A DNA stretch of 64,000 bases, from assembly GCA_003989085.1 (NCBI GenBank), contig RXIV01000006.1, positions 1 to 64,000 on the forward strand, read 5' to 3'. Each line of letters opens with the position of its first letter. The stretch's first letter is position 1. The notes under the pieces are model-generated. The model was given only the letters and a program-made list of their open reading frames with translations. It was not told the DNA's origin and did not search any database. This stretch comes from Candidatus Competibacteraceae bacterium (GTDB lineage Bacteria; Pseudomonadota; Gammaproteobacteria; Competibacterales; Competibacteraceae). The translations under genes were made by a program, and so were the position numbers. Positions 46,514 through 55,154 of the stretch are shown here, piece by piece.

Positions 46514-47296
46514 ATGAAATTTAAAATTGCGACCTGGAACGTCAATTCACTCAAAGTACGCCTGCCACAGGTGCTAGACTGGCTGCGTGAACAGCAACCG
46601 GACATTCTTGCCTTGCAAGAAACCAAGCTCACCGATAGCGATTTTCCAACGCTGGATATTGCGAATGCCGGCTATCAAGCCGTATTCAGCGGCCAGAAAA
46701 CCTATAATGGTGTAGCGATTCTTAGCCGCTCGCCCGCCAGTACGTTGGTCACTGATCTACCGGGACTGGATGATCCGCAGCGACGAGTGCTAGGCGCAAC
46801 CATCAACAGTGTACGGGTGCTGAATCTTTACATTCCCAACGGTCAAGCAATCAGTTCCGACAAATACGCCTACAAGCTGATCTGGCTCAAGCAACTGACC
46901 GCTTGGCTGGAAACTGAACAAACACGCTACCCCCGGTTAGTCATGCTAGGCGACTTCAATATCGCCCCAGAAGATCGTGATGTTCATGATCCCGCTGCCT
47001 GGGTCGACCAGGTGTTATGCAGCGCATCGGAGCGGGCCGTATTTCGACATTGGCTGGATTCAGGATTACGGGACGCCTTCCGGCTATTCCCGCAAACTGA
47101 ACAGTCCTTTAGCTGGTGGGATTACCGCGCCGCTGCATTCCGGCGCAATCTTGGCCTGCGTATTGACCACATTCTGGTCAGCCCTGCGCTGGCGGCAGTC
47201 TGTAAAAGCTGTCAAATCGATCAGATTCCGCGCCGGTTGGAGCGCCCCTCCGATCATGCCCCGGTCATTGCCGAATTCGCATTCCCCGATCCCTGA
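46514..47296 (+). CDS. xthA: exodeoxyribonuclease III
   Basis: 260-residue AP endonuclease/3'-5' exonuclease. Motifs: IATWNVNSLKVRLPQVLDWL, DILALQETKL (metal-binding Glu), MLGDFNIAPEDRDVHDP (Asp/Asn), WWDYRAAAFRRNLGLRIDHI and RPSDHAPVIAEF (terminal Asp-His). Base-excision repair of abasic and oxidised 3' ends. The ribosome site is weak. It stands apart from the neighbours and is convergent with the 47319-47636 gene. Confidence 0.94.
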   Translation: MKFKIATWNVNSLKVRLPQVLDWLREQQPDILALQETKLTDSDFPTLDIANAGYQAVFSGQKTYNGVAILSRSPASTLVTDLPGLDDPQRRVLGATINSVRVLNLYIPNGQAISSDKYAYKLIWLKQLTAWLETEQTRYPRLVMLGDFNIAPEDRDVHDPAAWVDQVLCSASERAVFRHWLDSGLRDAFRLFPQTEQSFSWWDYRAAAFRRNLGLRIDHILVSPALAAVCKSCQIDQIPRRLERPSDHAPVIAEFAFPDP

Positions 47297-47318
47297 GTCC
47301 GACAGCAACTTCAAGCAG

Positions 47319-47636
47319 CTAGCCTGGCGGAACATCCACCCGTTCAGCAACAGAAATCTTGGTGCGAACCCGCCGCGCCCGCTCCGCCGGCAGCCCTGGC
47401 AATGACCGCTGTGAACGGACCGGTTCCGGTTCTGCACGCGAACCAGCCCTGGCCCAGCGCAGCCAACCGAGCAAGCGGCGCTCCACAGCATCCTGCCCGG
47501 TGGGGGGTAAATCGCGGAAGATCAGCGCCCCGGCTCCGATCAACACGGTTAACCCACCCAGCAACGACACCAGCGGCGGCATAAAGGCGATCGTCAGCAG
47601 GGCAGCCAACGCAATCATGATCTGCCGGATTTTCAT
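47319..47636 (-). CDS. hypothetical membrane protein coupled to PP2C gene
   Basis: 105 residues. An N-terminal hydrophobic region with one or two helices (IMIALAALLTIAFMPPLVSL, LGGLTVLIGAGALIF) is followed by an Arg-rich cytoplasmic tail with no recognised domain. Its start overlaps the stop of the PP2C phosphatase gene by one base, so the two are coupled; it may anchor or regulate the phosphatase. Confidence 0.65.
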   Translation of the reverse strand: MKIRQIMIALAALLTIAFMPPLVSLLGGLTVLIGAGALIFRDLPPTGQDAVERRLLGWLRWARAGSRAEPEPVRSQRSLPGLPAERARRVRTKISVAERVDVPPG

Positions 47637-48607
47637 CAGGGATACCCCGCAACCTGGGTGGGCCGACGCAGCAGAATAACCGTAGTATTGTCATCCGGCA
47701 GGCTATGCTGGTGCAGAATGGCCTCGGTCAAATCAGCGAATAGCCGATCTAGCAGCTCCTCTAAGGAACATCGCGGCTGCGCTAGCAGTTCCGGCCAACG
47801 CTCGATAAACTGCTGCGGATGAGGCAGGTGCCAGAGACCATCGCTGGCCAACAGATAAGTCCGCGTCGGCTCCAGCTCCAGCAACCGACGGTCGCCCAGC
47901 CCGTGTAGAAACAGCGGCAGATTGCCTTCATGCAATTCATACAGCTCCGCATCAATGGCGTCCGCATATAAACTCGGTGCTCCCAGCGTACTGCCTAAGA
48001 CAAAAGCCTGGCTGATCTGGGAGTTAGCCTGTCCATGAACCTGCTGGAGCCATTGGGCGCCATCCAGTAACCCCAGCATCGCCAAATGAGTCGCCGGCAC
48101 ATGATCCACCGTCAGACACTGGGCCTGACCGGCATCAATCACATAAGCTCGCGAATCCCCCACATGAAAGAGCATGGCCGGGCCGGCGCTAGGAATTTCC
48201 AGCAAAATCAAGGTGCAGCCGCTTTCCCACCCTGCCATGAGGAATTGCTGATGGAGGCGCTGGTGTAACGCATTCAAACCAGCGGAGAGACCATCAAGAT
48301 GGTCGGCAGCCGGCAAATCAAGCAAACCTTCTACCGTCTGTTCAGCAGCTTCCCGACCGTGGCTGTGGCCGCCCATGCCGTCCAGCACCGCCACTCGCTG
48401 GTGACCCAGCGGCCAATTGAGCAGTTGTAACCGGGTTTCCTGCTCACGCCAGAGGAAAACCGCCTGCCCCTGGCCATCAATCACCAGGTAATTATCCTGA
48501 TTTTCCCGGCGTCCGCGTCCAGTAGGCGAACACTGCGAACGCACCGCAATTTCTAGCAGCGGCCCGGAAGAGGATGCAGTCAGGCCAGCAGAATCGACAG
48601 TATTCAT
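47636..48607 (-). CDS. PP2C-type Ser/Thr phosphatase
   Basis: About 323 residues from ATG 48607; an ATG at 48667 is also possible, and neither has a strong ribosome site. PPM/PP2C motifs: RRENQDNYLVIDGQG (motif 1 Asp), VAVLDGMGGHSHG (metal-binding DGMGGH), MLFHVGDSRAYV, YLLASDGLWHL and LPDDNTTVILL (Asp-Asp). It would dephosphorylate Ser/Thr targets, most simply those of the kinase at 55155. Transcribed divergently from the pseudokinase gene across a 216-bp gap. Confidence 0.9.
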   Translation of the reverse strand: MNTVDSAGLTASSSGPLLEIAVRSQCSPTGRGRRENQDNYLVIDGQGQAVFLWREQETRLQLLNWPLGHQRVAVLDGMGGHSHGREAAEQTVEGLLDLPAADHLDGLSAGLNALHQRLHQQFLMAGWESGCTLILLEIPSAGPAMLFHVGDSRAYVIDAGQAQCLTVDHVPATHLAMLGLLDGAQWLQQVHGQANSQISQAFVLGSTLGAPSLYADAIDAELYELHEGNLPLFLHGLGDRRLLELEPTRTYLLASDGLWHLPHPQQFIERWPELLAQPRCSLEELLDRLFADLTEAILHQHSLPDDNTTVILLRRPTQVAGYP

Positions 48608-48823
48608 GGTGTATGTGGTGAACTTTATGGCGTGAAATGGGCATCGGCACCCGGTCGCAACCGGCATGGCGGCAGAGGGCAGGCCATCAAGCAGCGGGCA
48701 AAACCTGCGCTATGAGCCATCAGCGGATGAGTAAAGCCCTTTCACCCTTTCTGCTAAACTAATAATGCAGTTTACGGCTGTCATTTCCAACCCATCGTTA
48801 CCACTATCTGGCAAATCGGGCTT

Positions 48824-51520
48824 ATGGATCTGGAAAAATCTCTTGGAGAACTCGCGGAAGCGTATGCCGCCGGCCAAATGGATGAAGCTGAACTGGCCCG
48901 TCGCCAACAAGCATTGTTACAGGCAGCGGTGCAGGATTCACCATCGCCCCGAGTCGCCCTTCGCCCCACCGCCGAGTTTGACTCGGCAAACGATAACACC
49001 GGTCTGGGGACGCTGGACCCCGGAATGATCATCGGCCCCCCCGAGCGGCGATTCCGCTTGTTACAGGATTTGAACGGCAAGCGGCGGATCTGGCTGGCGC
49101 GGATGGCGGTTACGCCGGTGACGGCAGATGACGACAATACAGCAGGCGATTTTCGGGCCATCAAGATTTTCCTGCCCACTGGACACGGCGCACGGGAACT
49201 AGGGCGCGATGACCGGGCGCTGCGGGCCGACATGATCGGTCTGCGCACCTATCTGACCAAGGCCAGAGCACGAGTAGAAATTGCCTCTAAGCTCAATCAT
49301 CCTCAGATCGCTCGCATCTACGGCTGGCGCCAGGGGAGCGATGGCTGGCCGTTCGCCGAAATGGAATATGTCAACCATCACCATGCCCGGAACCTGGCTC
49401 AGTTGCTGCGTCAACAGCCGGATCAGCGCTGGTCCTGGGATATCGTTTTCGAACGACTGCGCCCGGTTGCGGCAGCGCTGGATTACGCCCGCACTGAACA
49501 CCGGCTGGCGCATCAGCACCTCGATATCGAGACAATCTTCGTCACTGACCAGGATCAAGTCCTGGTCGTGGGATTTGGCCTAGCCGCCGAAATCCGCGAA
49601 CCACGCAGCATTCTGTTCAGCGCCGGCGGCTTGGCCAACAATGCTATCGTTGAAGGGCTGAGCGATTCTGGCACAATCGAAGCGGCTTTCCGGCGTGATG
49701 TCTTTGCTCTAGCGCTGCTGATCTATCAGATGCTGGCCGGGCGCACTGCCTATCAAGCCCAAGGTCAATCCGACAGCGCCATGCCGCGCCCGCCCGGATT
49801 AAGCGATGACGGCTGGCGAGTGCTGCGGCGTGGGCTGGCTTATCCGAGCGAGCTATGCCCGACCGACGCCGGCCGATTTCTGGATGACCTGGCGAACGCC
49901 CAGCACCCGGCAGCTGCTGGCCCCCGGCGTTCTGCTCGACCCCGCTGGCGACAGCACCAAAGAACCCTGGCGTTTGGGATCGTCCTGGCTGTCAGCCTGG
50001 GCGGCTACTGGCTAACTCGATCGGGGGCGGGGGGTGATGCGCCGGAAGCGCCGACGCCAAACCTCGCTCCGGCGACGACGCCGTCAGAGTCGGTAACGGA
50101 TGATGCACCCGGCGCCAGTGCGCTCCTTTCAGCGCAGCAGGCCGACCGTGAGGCCGATCGCCGGGCATTTGAAGCAGCCCAGCGGGTTGATACTGTGTTC
50201 GCCTACCGGCTCTATTTGCAACGTTGTCCACGCTGCGACTACGGCCAAAAGGCGCAATCCGCTCTGCATCAGCTTGAAAACCAGGAAAAAATCAAGAAAC
50301 TCCAAGCGGAATTCACCACCCTGGCGCAGGCGCTGGAGCAGGACGGGCGCGAGGATCGCGGCGATGCGGCGCTGACCCAGTTGAACGCGCTGGCCCAGTT
50401 GACGCCGGATAGCCCTTTTGTTACTGCTGGCCGGCGACGGTTGGCGCTGGGTTGGCTGGCGCAGGCGCGTGCGAGCCTGGATAAAGCTGATGTGGCTGAA
50501 TCCCGCACTTGGTTGAAGAAGGCTCAGTCAATACAACCGGACCTCCCCGAACTGGCGACGCTGGCGCAGGCGCTGGATCGAGCTGAAGCGGTGGAGCGCA
50601 TCAAGCAACTGGATGCTGAGGCGTTTACCGCCGCCCGGCGCGTCAACACCCGTCGGGCCTACTGGGCCTATCTCGACCGGTGTACGGCGGATTGCCGTCA
50701 CCGCGATGCGGCGGAAGCCGCCTTGCTCCGCTTGGCTCCGGCTAATCCAATTCTACGGGATCGTCTCAGCAGCGGCGCACAGGGGCCAGAGATGGTGGCA
50801 ATCCCGGCCGGTAGCTTCGTGATGGGATCGCCGCCCCAGGAAAAAGGCCGCTACAGTGATGAATCCACGCATCTGGTGCGGATCGATCAGCCCTTCGCCA
50901 TTGGTAAGCACGAGGTCACTTTTCAGGACTATGACCTGTTTGCCTCAGCCACTGGGCGGGCATCGCCCAACGATCAGGGCTGGGGACGCGGCCGGCAGCC
51001 GGTAATCAACGTCAGTTGGCAGGATGCAACGGCCTATGCCGAGTGGCTGTCAAAACAGACCGGCGCACGCTACCGGTTGCCGACCGAAGCGGAGTGGGAA
51101 TATGCGGCCCGCGCTGGAACCACCACTGCCCGCTTTTGGGGCGATGATCCGGATCAGGGCTGTGCCTATGCCAACGCTGCTGATCTGGACGGCAAACACC
51201 TGTTTGTAGGCTGGCCGGCGATGAACTGCCATGACGGGCATATTTATGCCGCGCCGGTCGGCAGCTACCGGAACAACGACTTCGGCTTGCACGATATGGC
51301 CGGTAACGTCCTGGAGTGGACCTGCTCGCTGTATGACAAGAACTCCCAGGTTGCACCGGTCCAGCGCTGCGAGACCCCAGCCCCAGAGCGTCTGTTCGTG
51401 TTGCGCGGCGGCTCCTGGAACGATGAGCCGCGTAATGTCCGTTCAGCGGAGAGGCATCGTAATCAACCCACTTTTCAAGACTACTCCATCGGCTTCCGCC
51501 TGGTGCGGGAATTACCCTGA
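48824..51520 (+). CDS. pseudokinase with TM segment and SUMF1-type C-terminal domain
   Basis: 898 residues. The kinase-like domain (about 70-350) keeps the Lys of FRAIKIF (K114) and a C-helix Glu (RVEIASKLNH), but the catalytic loop is HLDIETIF (232-239; Lys replaced by Glu, Asn by Phe) and DFG is GFG (250-252), so Mg binding and phosphotransfer are unlikely. A membrane helix is near 381-400 (FGIVLAVSLGGYWL). A helical, TPR-like region spans about 440-640. The SUMF1/FGE-like domain is at about 655-898 ([53 protein letters not shown]), lacking the catalytic Cys pair. First gene of the MCE/kinase cluster. Confidence 0.88.
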   Translation: MDLEKSLGELAEAYAAGQMDEAELARRQQALLQAAVQDSPSPRVALRPTAEFDSANDNTGLGTLDPGMIIGPPERRFRLLQDLNGKRRIWLARMAVTPVTADDDNTAGDFRAIKIFLPTGHGARELGRDDRALRADMIGLRTYLTKARARVEIASKLNHPQIARIYGWRQGSDGWPFAEMEYVNHHHARNLAQLLRQQPDQRWSWDIVFERLRPVAAALDYARTEHRLAHQHLDIETIFVTDQDQVLVVGFGLAAEIREPRSILFSAGGLANNAIVEGLSDSGTIEAAFRRDVFALALLIYQMLAGRTAYQAQGQSDSAMPRPPGLSDDGWRVLRRGLAYPSELCPTDAGRFLDDLANAQHPAAAGPRRSARPRWRQHQRTLAFGIVLAVSLGGYWLTRSGAGGDAPEAPTPNLAPATTPSESVTDDAPGASALLSAQQADREADRRAFEAAQRVDTVFAYRLYLQRCPRCDYGQKAQSALHQLENQEKIKKLQAEFTTLAQALEQDGREDRGDAALTQLNALAQLTPDSPFVTAGRRRLALGWLAQARASLDKADVAESRTWLKKAQSIQPDLPELATLAQALDRAEAVERIKQLDAEAFTAARRVNTRRAYWAYLDRCTADCRHRDAAEAALLRLAPANPILRDRLSSGAQGPEMVAIPAGSFVMGSPPQEKGRYSDESTHLVRIDQPFAIGKHEVTFQDYDLFASATGRASPNDQGWGRGRQPVINVSWQDATAYAEWLSKQTGARYRLPTEAEWEYAARAGTTTARFWGDDPDQGCAYANAADLDGKHLFVGWPAMNCHDGHIYAAPVGSYRNNDFGLHDMAGNVLEWTCSLYDKNSQVAPVQRCETPAPERLFVLRGGSWNDEPRNVRSAERHRNQPTFQDYSIGFRLVRELP

Positions 51521-51553
51521 TCGGTTCAGACCCCGGTTGACTACTGACCGCAT

Positions 51554-52357
51554 ATGAACACAACCCGATGGGCGGGAGGGTGGCGCGGAATCGAAGCGCT
51601 GGGGCGGATGGCGTTGGTCCCGGTCAACCACCTGCTTGAAGAGCTGGACTTTCTGGCAGCAGTGTTAATAAGCCTGAGCCTGACTCCAAGCGGACAGTGG
51701 CCGTTCCTGTTCCGGCATGTCTGGCAGCAGATTTACTTCACCGCAGTACAACGGGCTTATGTGTTCACGGTGGTTGGTCTGATCATCGGCGCATTGACGG
51801 CGTTTCCGCTGATTGTGTTCGGTATCCATGATCCGCAACTGCTAGGCCGGATCATGCACATCATGATGTACCACCAGCTTAATCCCATTCTGGGGGCGCT
51901 GTTTGTCGCCGGGCTGTCGGGCGCAGCCATTACCGCCGAACTGGGCGAATTACGGGCCAACCAAGCCATCGAACATCTGGCGGCGATGGGCGTCAACCCT
52001 TACGGCTTTTTCGTGCTGCCCCGGTTGATCGGGGTCACGGTTTCGCTGCTGATCCTGATCTTCTGGCTGAACCTCGGCGTGACGGTCGGGGCCGCAGTCA
52101 TGCTGGGGTTCTACCAGAATATCCCGCTGGAGGTGTTCTTCCGGGTCTGCGCTTCGGGATTGACGATCGGCGCGGCGGTCCTGACCACCGGGATGGCGAT
52201 CATGCAGGCCATCCATATTGTCCTGGTGCAGACCTTGCGGGCCTTTCGGGTTCGGGCTTACGTTGATATTCCTCGGACGCTGCCCAGCGCCTTTGCTCAA
52301 TCGTTCATCGGCTGCCTACTGATCAGCCTGCTGTTTTCGCTAGTGCGTTATGGCTGA
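51554..52357 (+). CDS. MlaE-like ABC transporter permease (MCE system)
   Basis: 267 residues, five or so hydrophobic segments, with the MlaE/YrbE signature: FTVVGLIIGALTAFPLIVFG, GALFVAGLSGAAITAELGEL (coupling-helix region with the Glu), and AIEHLAAMGVNPYGFFVLPR. MlaE-type permeases move phospholipids or hydrophobic substrates together with an MCE protein and an ATPase. The last eight bases overlap the degenerate ATPase gene. No mlaC or mlaB partner is seen. Confidence 0.88.
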   Translation: MNTTRWAGGWRGIEALGRMALVPVNHLLEELDFLAAVLISLSLTPSGQWPFLFRHVWQQIYFTAVQRAYVFTVVGLIIGALTAFPLIVFGIHDPQLLGRIMHIMMYHQLNPILGALFVAGLSGAAITAELGELRANQAIEHLAAMGVNPYGFFVLPRLIGVTVSLLILIFWLNLGVTVGAAVMLGFYQNIPLEVFFRVCASGLTIGAAVLTTGMAIMQAIHIVLVQTLRAFRVRAYVDIPRTLPSAFAQSFIGCLLISLLFSLVRYG

Positions 52358-53087
52358 TTCGCTGGTGCGGGTCTCCGGGCTGACCCTCGACCTATACCCG
52401 GTTCCAGAACCGTTCGACTTTCAGGCCCTGGCCGGCGAACTGTGGATGTTGCTAGGCGCGGTTGATTCCGGGCGGGGCGAACTGATCCGGGTCATCGCCG
52501 GACTGGCCCGGCCCCAATCCGGGCGCATCGAACTGTTCGGCGTCGACACGGAACGACTCTCCCGCCGCGCCAGCATACAATTGCGCAGCCGGATCGGCGT
52601 GGTGCTGGAGCAGACTGGCCTGGTGCCCGCCTGGAGCGTGTTCGAGAATCTGGCCCTGCTGATCAAGTATCACGGTCTGGCCCCGGATCGGGCGGTGGAA
52701 GATCATGTCGTGAAGTTTATCGAGGCCTGCCGGGCGCCAAGCGCCATCCTGGCCAAGTTGGCCTGCGATCTGTCGCCGCTGGAAAGCCGCTGGGTCGGGT
52801 TGCTGCGGGCGCTGATCATCCGACCCCGGCTGTTGCTGGTCAGCGCTTATCTGCCGCAAGAAACCCTGACCGCTGGCTATGATGTCTGGACTTTTTTTGA
52901 GGAGATCGTGGTTCCCATGAACATGACCATTCTGGTGGACGCCGGGCCGCAGGCCTTGCCCATCGGCCCGGAGACCCGGTTGCTGATCATGGAACGGGGG
53001 TCCGTCCGGGCAGCGGGCCGGGCCGGCGACCTAGCCGAACACCCCGATCCCCAGGTCTGGCGCTACGCCAGGTCCAGCCATGCTTGA
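52350..53087 (+). CDS. MlaF-like ABC ATPase with degenerate catalytic motifs
   Basis: 245 residues, ABC-ATPase in outline (VSGLTLDLYPVPEPFDFQAL, LARPQSGRIELFGVDTERLS, RSRIGVVLEQTGLVPAWSVF with the Q-loop Gln). Walker A is GAVDSGRG (36-43; Lys to Arg, Ser/Thr to Gly), the signature LSGGQ is LSPLES, and Walker B ends LLLVSAY instead of LLLDEP, so ATP hydrolysis is not expected. It overlaps the permease and MCE genes by eight bases on each side, the usual MlaE-F-D order. It may be structural or need a second ATPase. Confidence 0.85.
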   Translation: MADSLVRVSGLTLDLYPVPEPFDFQALAGELWMLLGAVDSGRGELIRVIAGLARPQSGRIELFGVDTERLSRRASIQLRSRIGVVLEQTGLVPAWSVFENLALLIKYHGLAPDRAVEDHVVKFIEACRAPSAILAKLACDLSPLESRWVGLLRALIIRPRLLLVSAYLPQETLTAGYDVWTFFEEIVVPMNMTILVDAGPQALPIGPETRLLIMERGSVRAAGRAGDLAEHPDPQVWRYARSSHA

Positions 53088-54114
53088 GACCGCCATCAGC
53101 GCCCGTTACCGTCGCTACCAGCGAGCGGCTGGACTGCTGATCCTGATCACCCTGGGCCTGATGTTCGTCGTACTGTGGACGGCTAACCGCCAACTGGGGC
53201 TGTTCAGCCAACCCTATGTGCTGTATGGATTTCTCGACAATGTGCGCGGTCTGTCCCGCGCCACGCCGGTAACACTGGCCGGATTGAAGATCGGCGAAGT
53301 GCGCGATCTGGTCATCACTGACTACAACCGGATTCGTATCGAATTGATTCTGGACCGGAAATACCAGCCCCGCATTCGCCAGAACTCGGCCGCCGAGGTC
53401 AAGGCGGATTTGCTGGGCAATGCCCGCCTAGAAATCAGCATGGGCGCTCCCGACCAGCCGATGCTGCCGGATCAGGCGTTGCTGGCGTTTCAGCGTTCTT
53501 CCGATCTGGATGCGCTGCTGAAACAGGCCCAGGAACAACTGGCGCAAATCGCGGCAGTACTCAGCAATGTCCGCGTGATCACCGATGAATTGCGCCAACC
53601 CGACGGCCCGCTGCTGGGCACCTTGCGCGGTTTTGCCCAAATCACCGCCCAGTTGCAGCCGCTGTTGCAAAACCTGACCCTGATGAGCGGAGAAATGCAG
53701 CAAATGGCGACTGATCTGGCTGCGGTCAGCGTCCGGATCCGCCAAGGGGAGGGGATGCTGGGCGGGCTGACCGACCGTCGCAGTCCGCTGTCGCGCGATG
53801 TGGCGGCGAGTGTGCGAAAGCTGCGTGAGACTCTGGCCGGTCTAGAGCAATTAGCTAGCCAGTTGCCACGTTATGGCCGGCTAGTGGAGCAGATTCTGCG
53901 TCAGACCGAAACCCTGACCGCTCAACTGGCAAAGGCTAGCGGGCAGGCGCCGGCCTTGCTGGAAAAGAGTCGGGGGATCGCCGAGGATGCCGGCGAGGTG
54001 ATTGGCGGGATCAAGCGCAGCGCCGTATTACAAGCGCTGAGTCCGCCAGAACCGCCTCGCTCGCTGTTTGACGCGCCCCGCGCTGCGGTCTGGCCGGTCA
54101 CTACGACACCCTAG
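53080..54114 (+). CDS. MCE-domain (MlaD-like) protein
   Basis: 344 residues: an N-terminal membrane anchor (LLILITLGLMFVVLWTA) and one MCE domain (LYGFLDNVRGLSRATPVTLA, GLKIGEVRDLVI, AAEVKADLLGNARLEISMG), then a long helical region (about 150-310) with coiled-coil spacing typical of MCE tails. MCE proteins form hexameric tunnels for lipids between membranes. Third gene of the permease-ATPase-MCE triad; the stop is TAG. Confidence 0.9.
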   Translation: MLETAISARYRRYQRAAGLLILITLGLMFVVLWTANRQLGLFSQPYVLYGFLDNVRGLSRATPVTLAGLKIGEVRDLVITDYNRIRIELILDRKYQPRIRQNSAAEVKADLLGNARLEISMGAPDQPMLPDQALLAFQRSSDLDALLKQAQEQLAQIAAVLSNVRVITDELRQPDGPLLGTLRGFAQITAQLQPLLQNLTLMSGEMQQMATDLAAVSVRIRQGEGMLGGLTDRRSPLSRDVAASVRKLRETLAGLEQLASQLPRYGRLVEQILRQTETLTAQLAKASGQAPALLEKSRGIAEDAGEVIGGIKRSAVLQALSPPEPPRSLFDAPRAAVWPVTTTP

Positions 54115-54134
54115 AATTGAAACCAGGCGCAAGT

Positions 54135-55019
54135 ATGATCAGGCTGTGCGGTTGGCGTCAGATGCTCGGCGGTGGACTGCTGCTGGGTGGGGCTCTAACC
54201 GGGTGTGGCGGGCCAGGATTGACGCCTTTACAGGCGCAGTATCAGCAGAGCGAGGAACAGGCGCTGCGTTATCATGCCCGAGGCGAATTGCCGCAGGCGC
54301 TGCAAGCGTTTCAAGACAGTTTGCGTTGGGCGGAATTGGCGGATGATCGGCCGGCCTGGGTAGCGCAAGCGTTGAATGTAGGCCGGGTAGCGCAAGCGCT
54401 GGGCGATGAACCGTCGGCCAGACAGAGCTTCCAACAGGCGCAGCGAACTGCGACGGCGCTGGGCGATAACGCTGGCCGCTTGCGGGCCAGCCTGGGCCTG
54501 GCGCAACTGGCGCTGCAACGCGGCCAGTTCGAGGCGGCGCACACGGCCTTCTCCCAAACCTTGGACGAGGCTCACCAACAGCAGGATCAGCCTGCCGCCC
54601 TGGCGGCGCTGAACGGACTGGGCCTGGCGCAAATCGGCTTGGGGCGACTGCCTGCCGCCCGACAAACGCTGGCTGAAGCCGAGGCGCTGGCCCGTTCCCA
54701 CCGCGACCCGCGATTGCTGGCCTCCACCCTTGCTAATCAAGGCGGGTTGGCAGTGCGCACCGGCGAGACTGACCGAGCGATCCGTTATCTTGAAGAAGCG
54801 GTGATCCTGGATCGCGAGACGGAAAATCTGCCGGGCTTGGGACACGATCTGGCGTTGCTGGCCCAAGCGCGACAACAGCGTGGCGAATCGGACCAGGCGC
54901 TGGAACTGTACCGGCAGGCCGGCGCCATCGCCCGGCATACCGGCCAGCATGACCAAGCGCTGCACTGCGACCAGGCCATTGAGCGCCTCGAACACGAATC
55001 ACAGGTGCGTTTACCATAA
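54135..55019 (+). CDS. TPR lipoprotein
   Basis: About 294 residues from ATG 54135 (a TTG six codons earlier is possible). Signal peptide with lipobox LTGC (LLLGGALTGCGGPG), then five or six TPR-like helix pairs (residues 30-285; Ala, Leu, Gln and Arg rich, YHARGELPQALQAFQDSLRW; RYLEEAVILDRETE). TPR lipoproteins usually serve as scaffolds. Located directly after the MCE gene (20 bp), so likely part of the same transport complex. Confidence 0.82.
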   Translation: MIRLCGWRQMLGGGLLLGGALTGCGGPGLTPLQAQYQQSEEQALRYHARGELPQALQAFQDSLRWAELADDRPAWVAQALNVGRVAQALGDEPSARQSFQQAQRTATALGDNAGRLRASLGLAQLALQRGQFEAAHTAFSQTLDEAHQQQDQPAALAALNGLGLAQIGLGRLPAARQTLAEAEALARSHRDPRLLASTLANQGGLAVRTGETDRAIRYLEEAVILDRETENLPGLGHDLALLAQARQQRGESDQALELYRQAGAIARHTGQHDQALHCDQAIERLEHESQVRLP

Positions 55020-55154
55020 AGCCGGGTAAAATCAGTTGAACGGGACGGCCAGCGCCCATGAGGCGTGATCGACCAGATTTTGAGCGTTACCGAACCCGCG
55101 TTGCCCGGACAGATGTGTCCTGACGGCACCAGCCGATGCTACAACTAGGATGCC

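Noticed and set aside
46263..46517. 84-codon frame between the debranching-enzyme remnant and xthA
   Set aside because: Starts out of frame inside the remnant; no recognisable domain. Possibly scrambled debranching-enzyme DNA.
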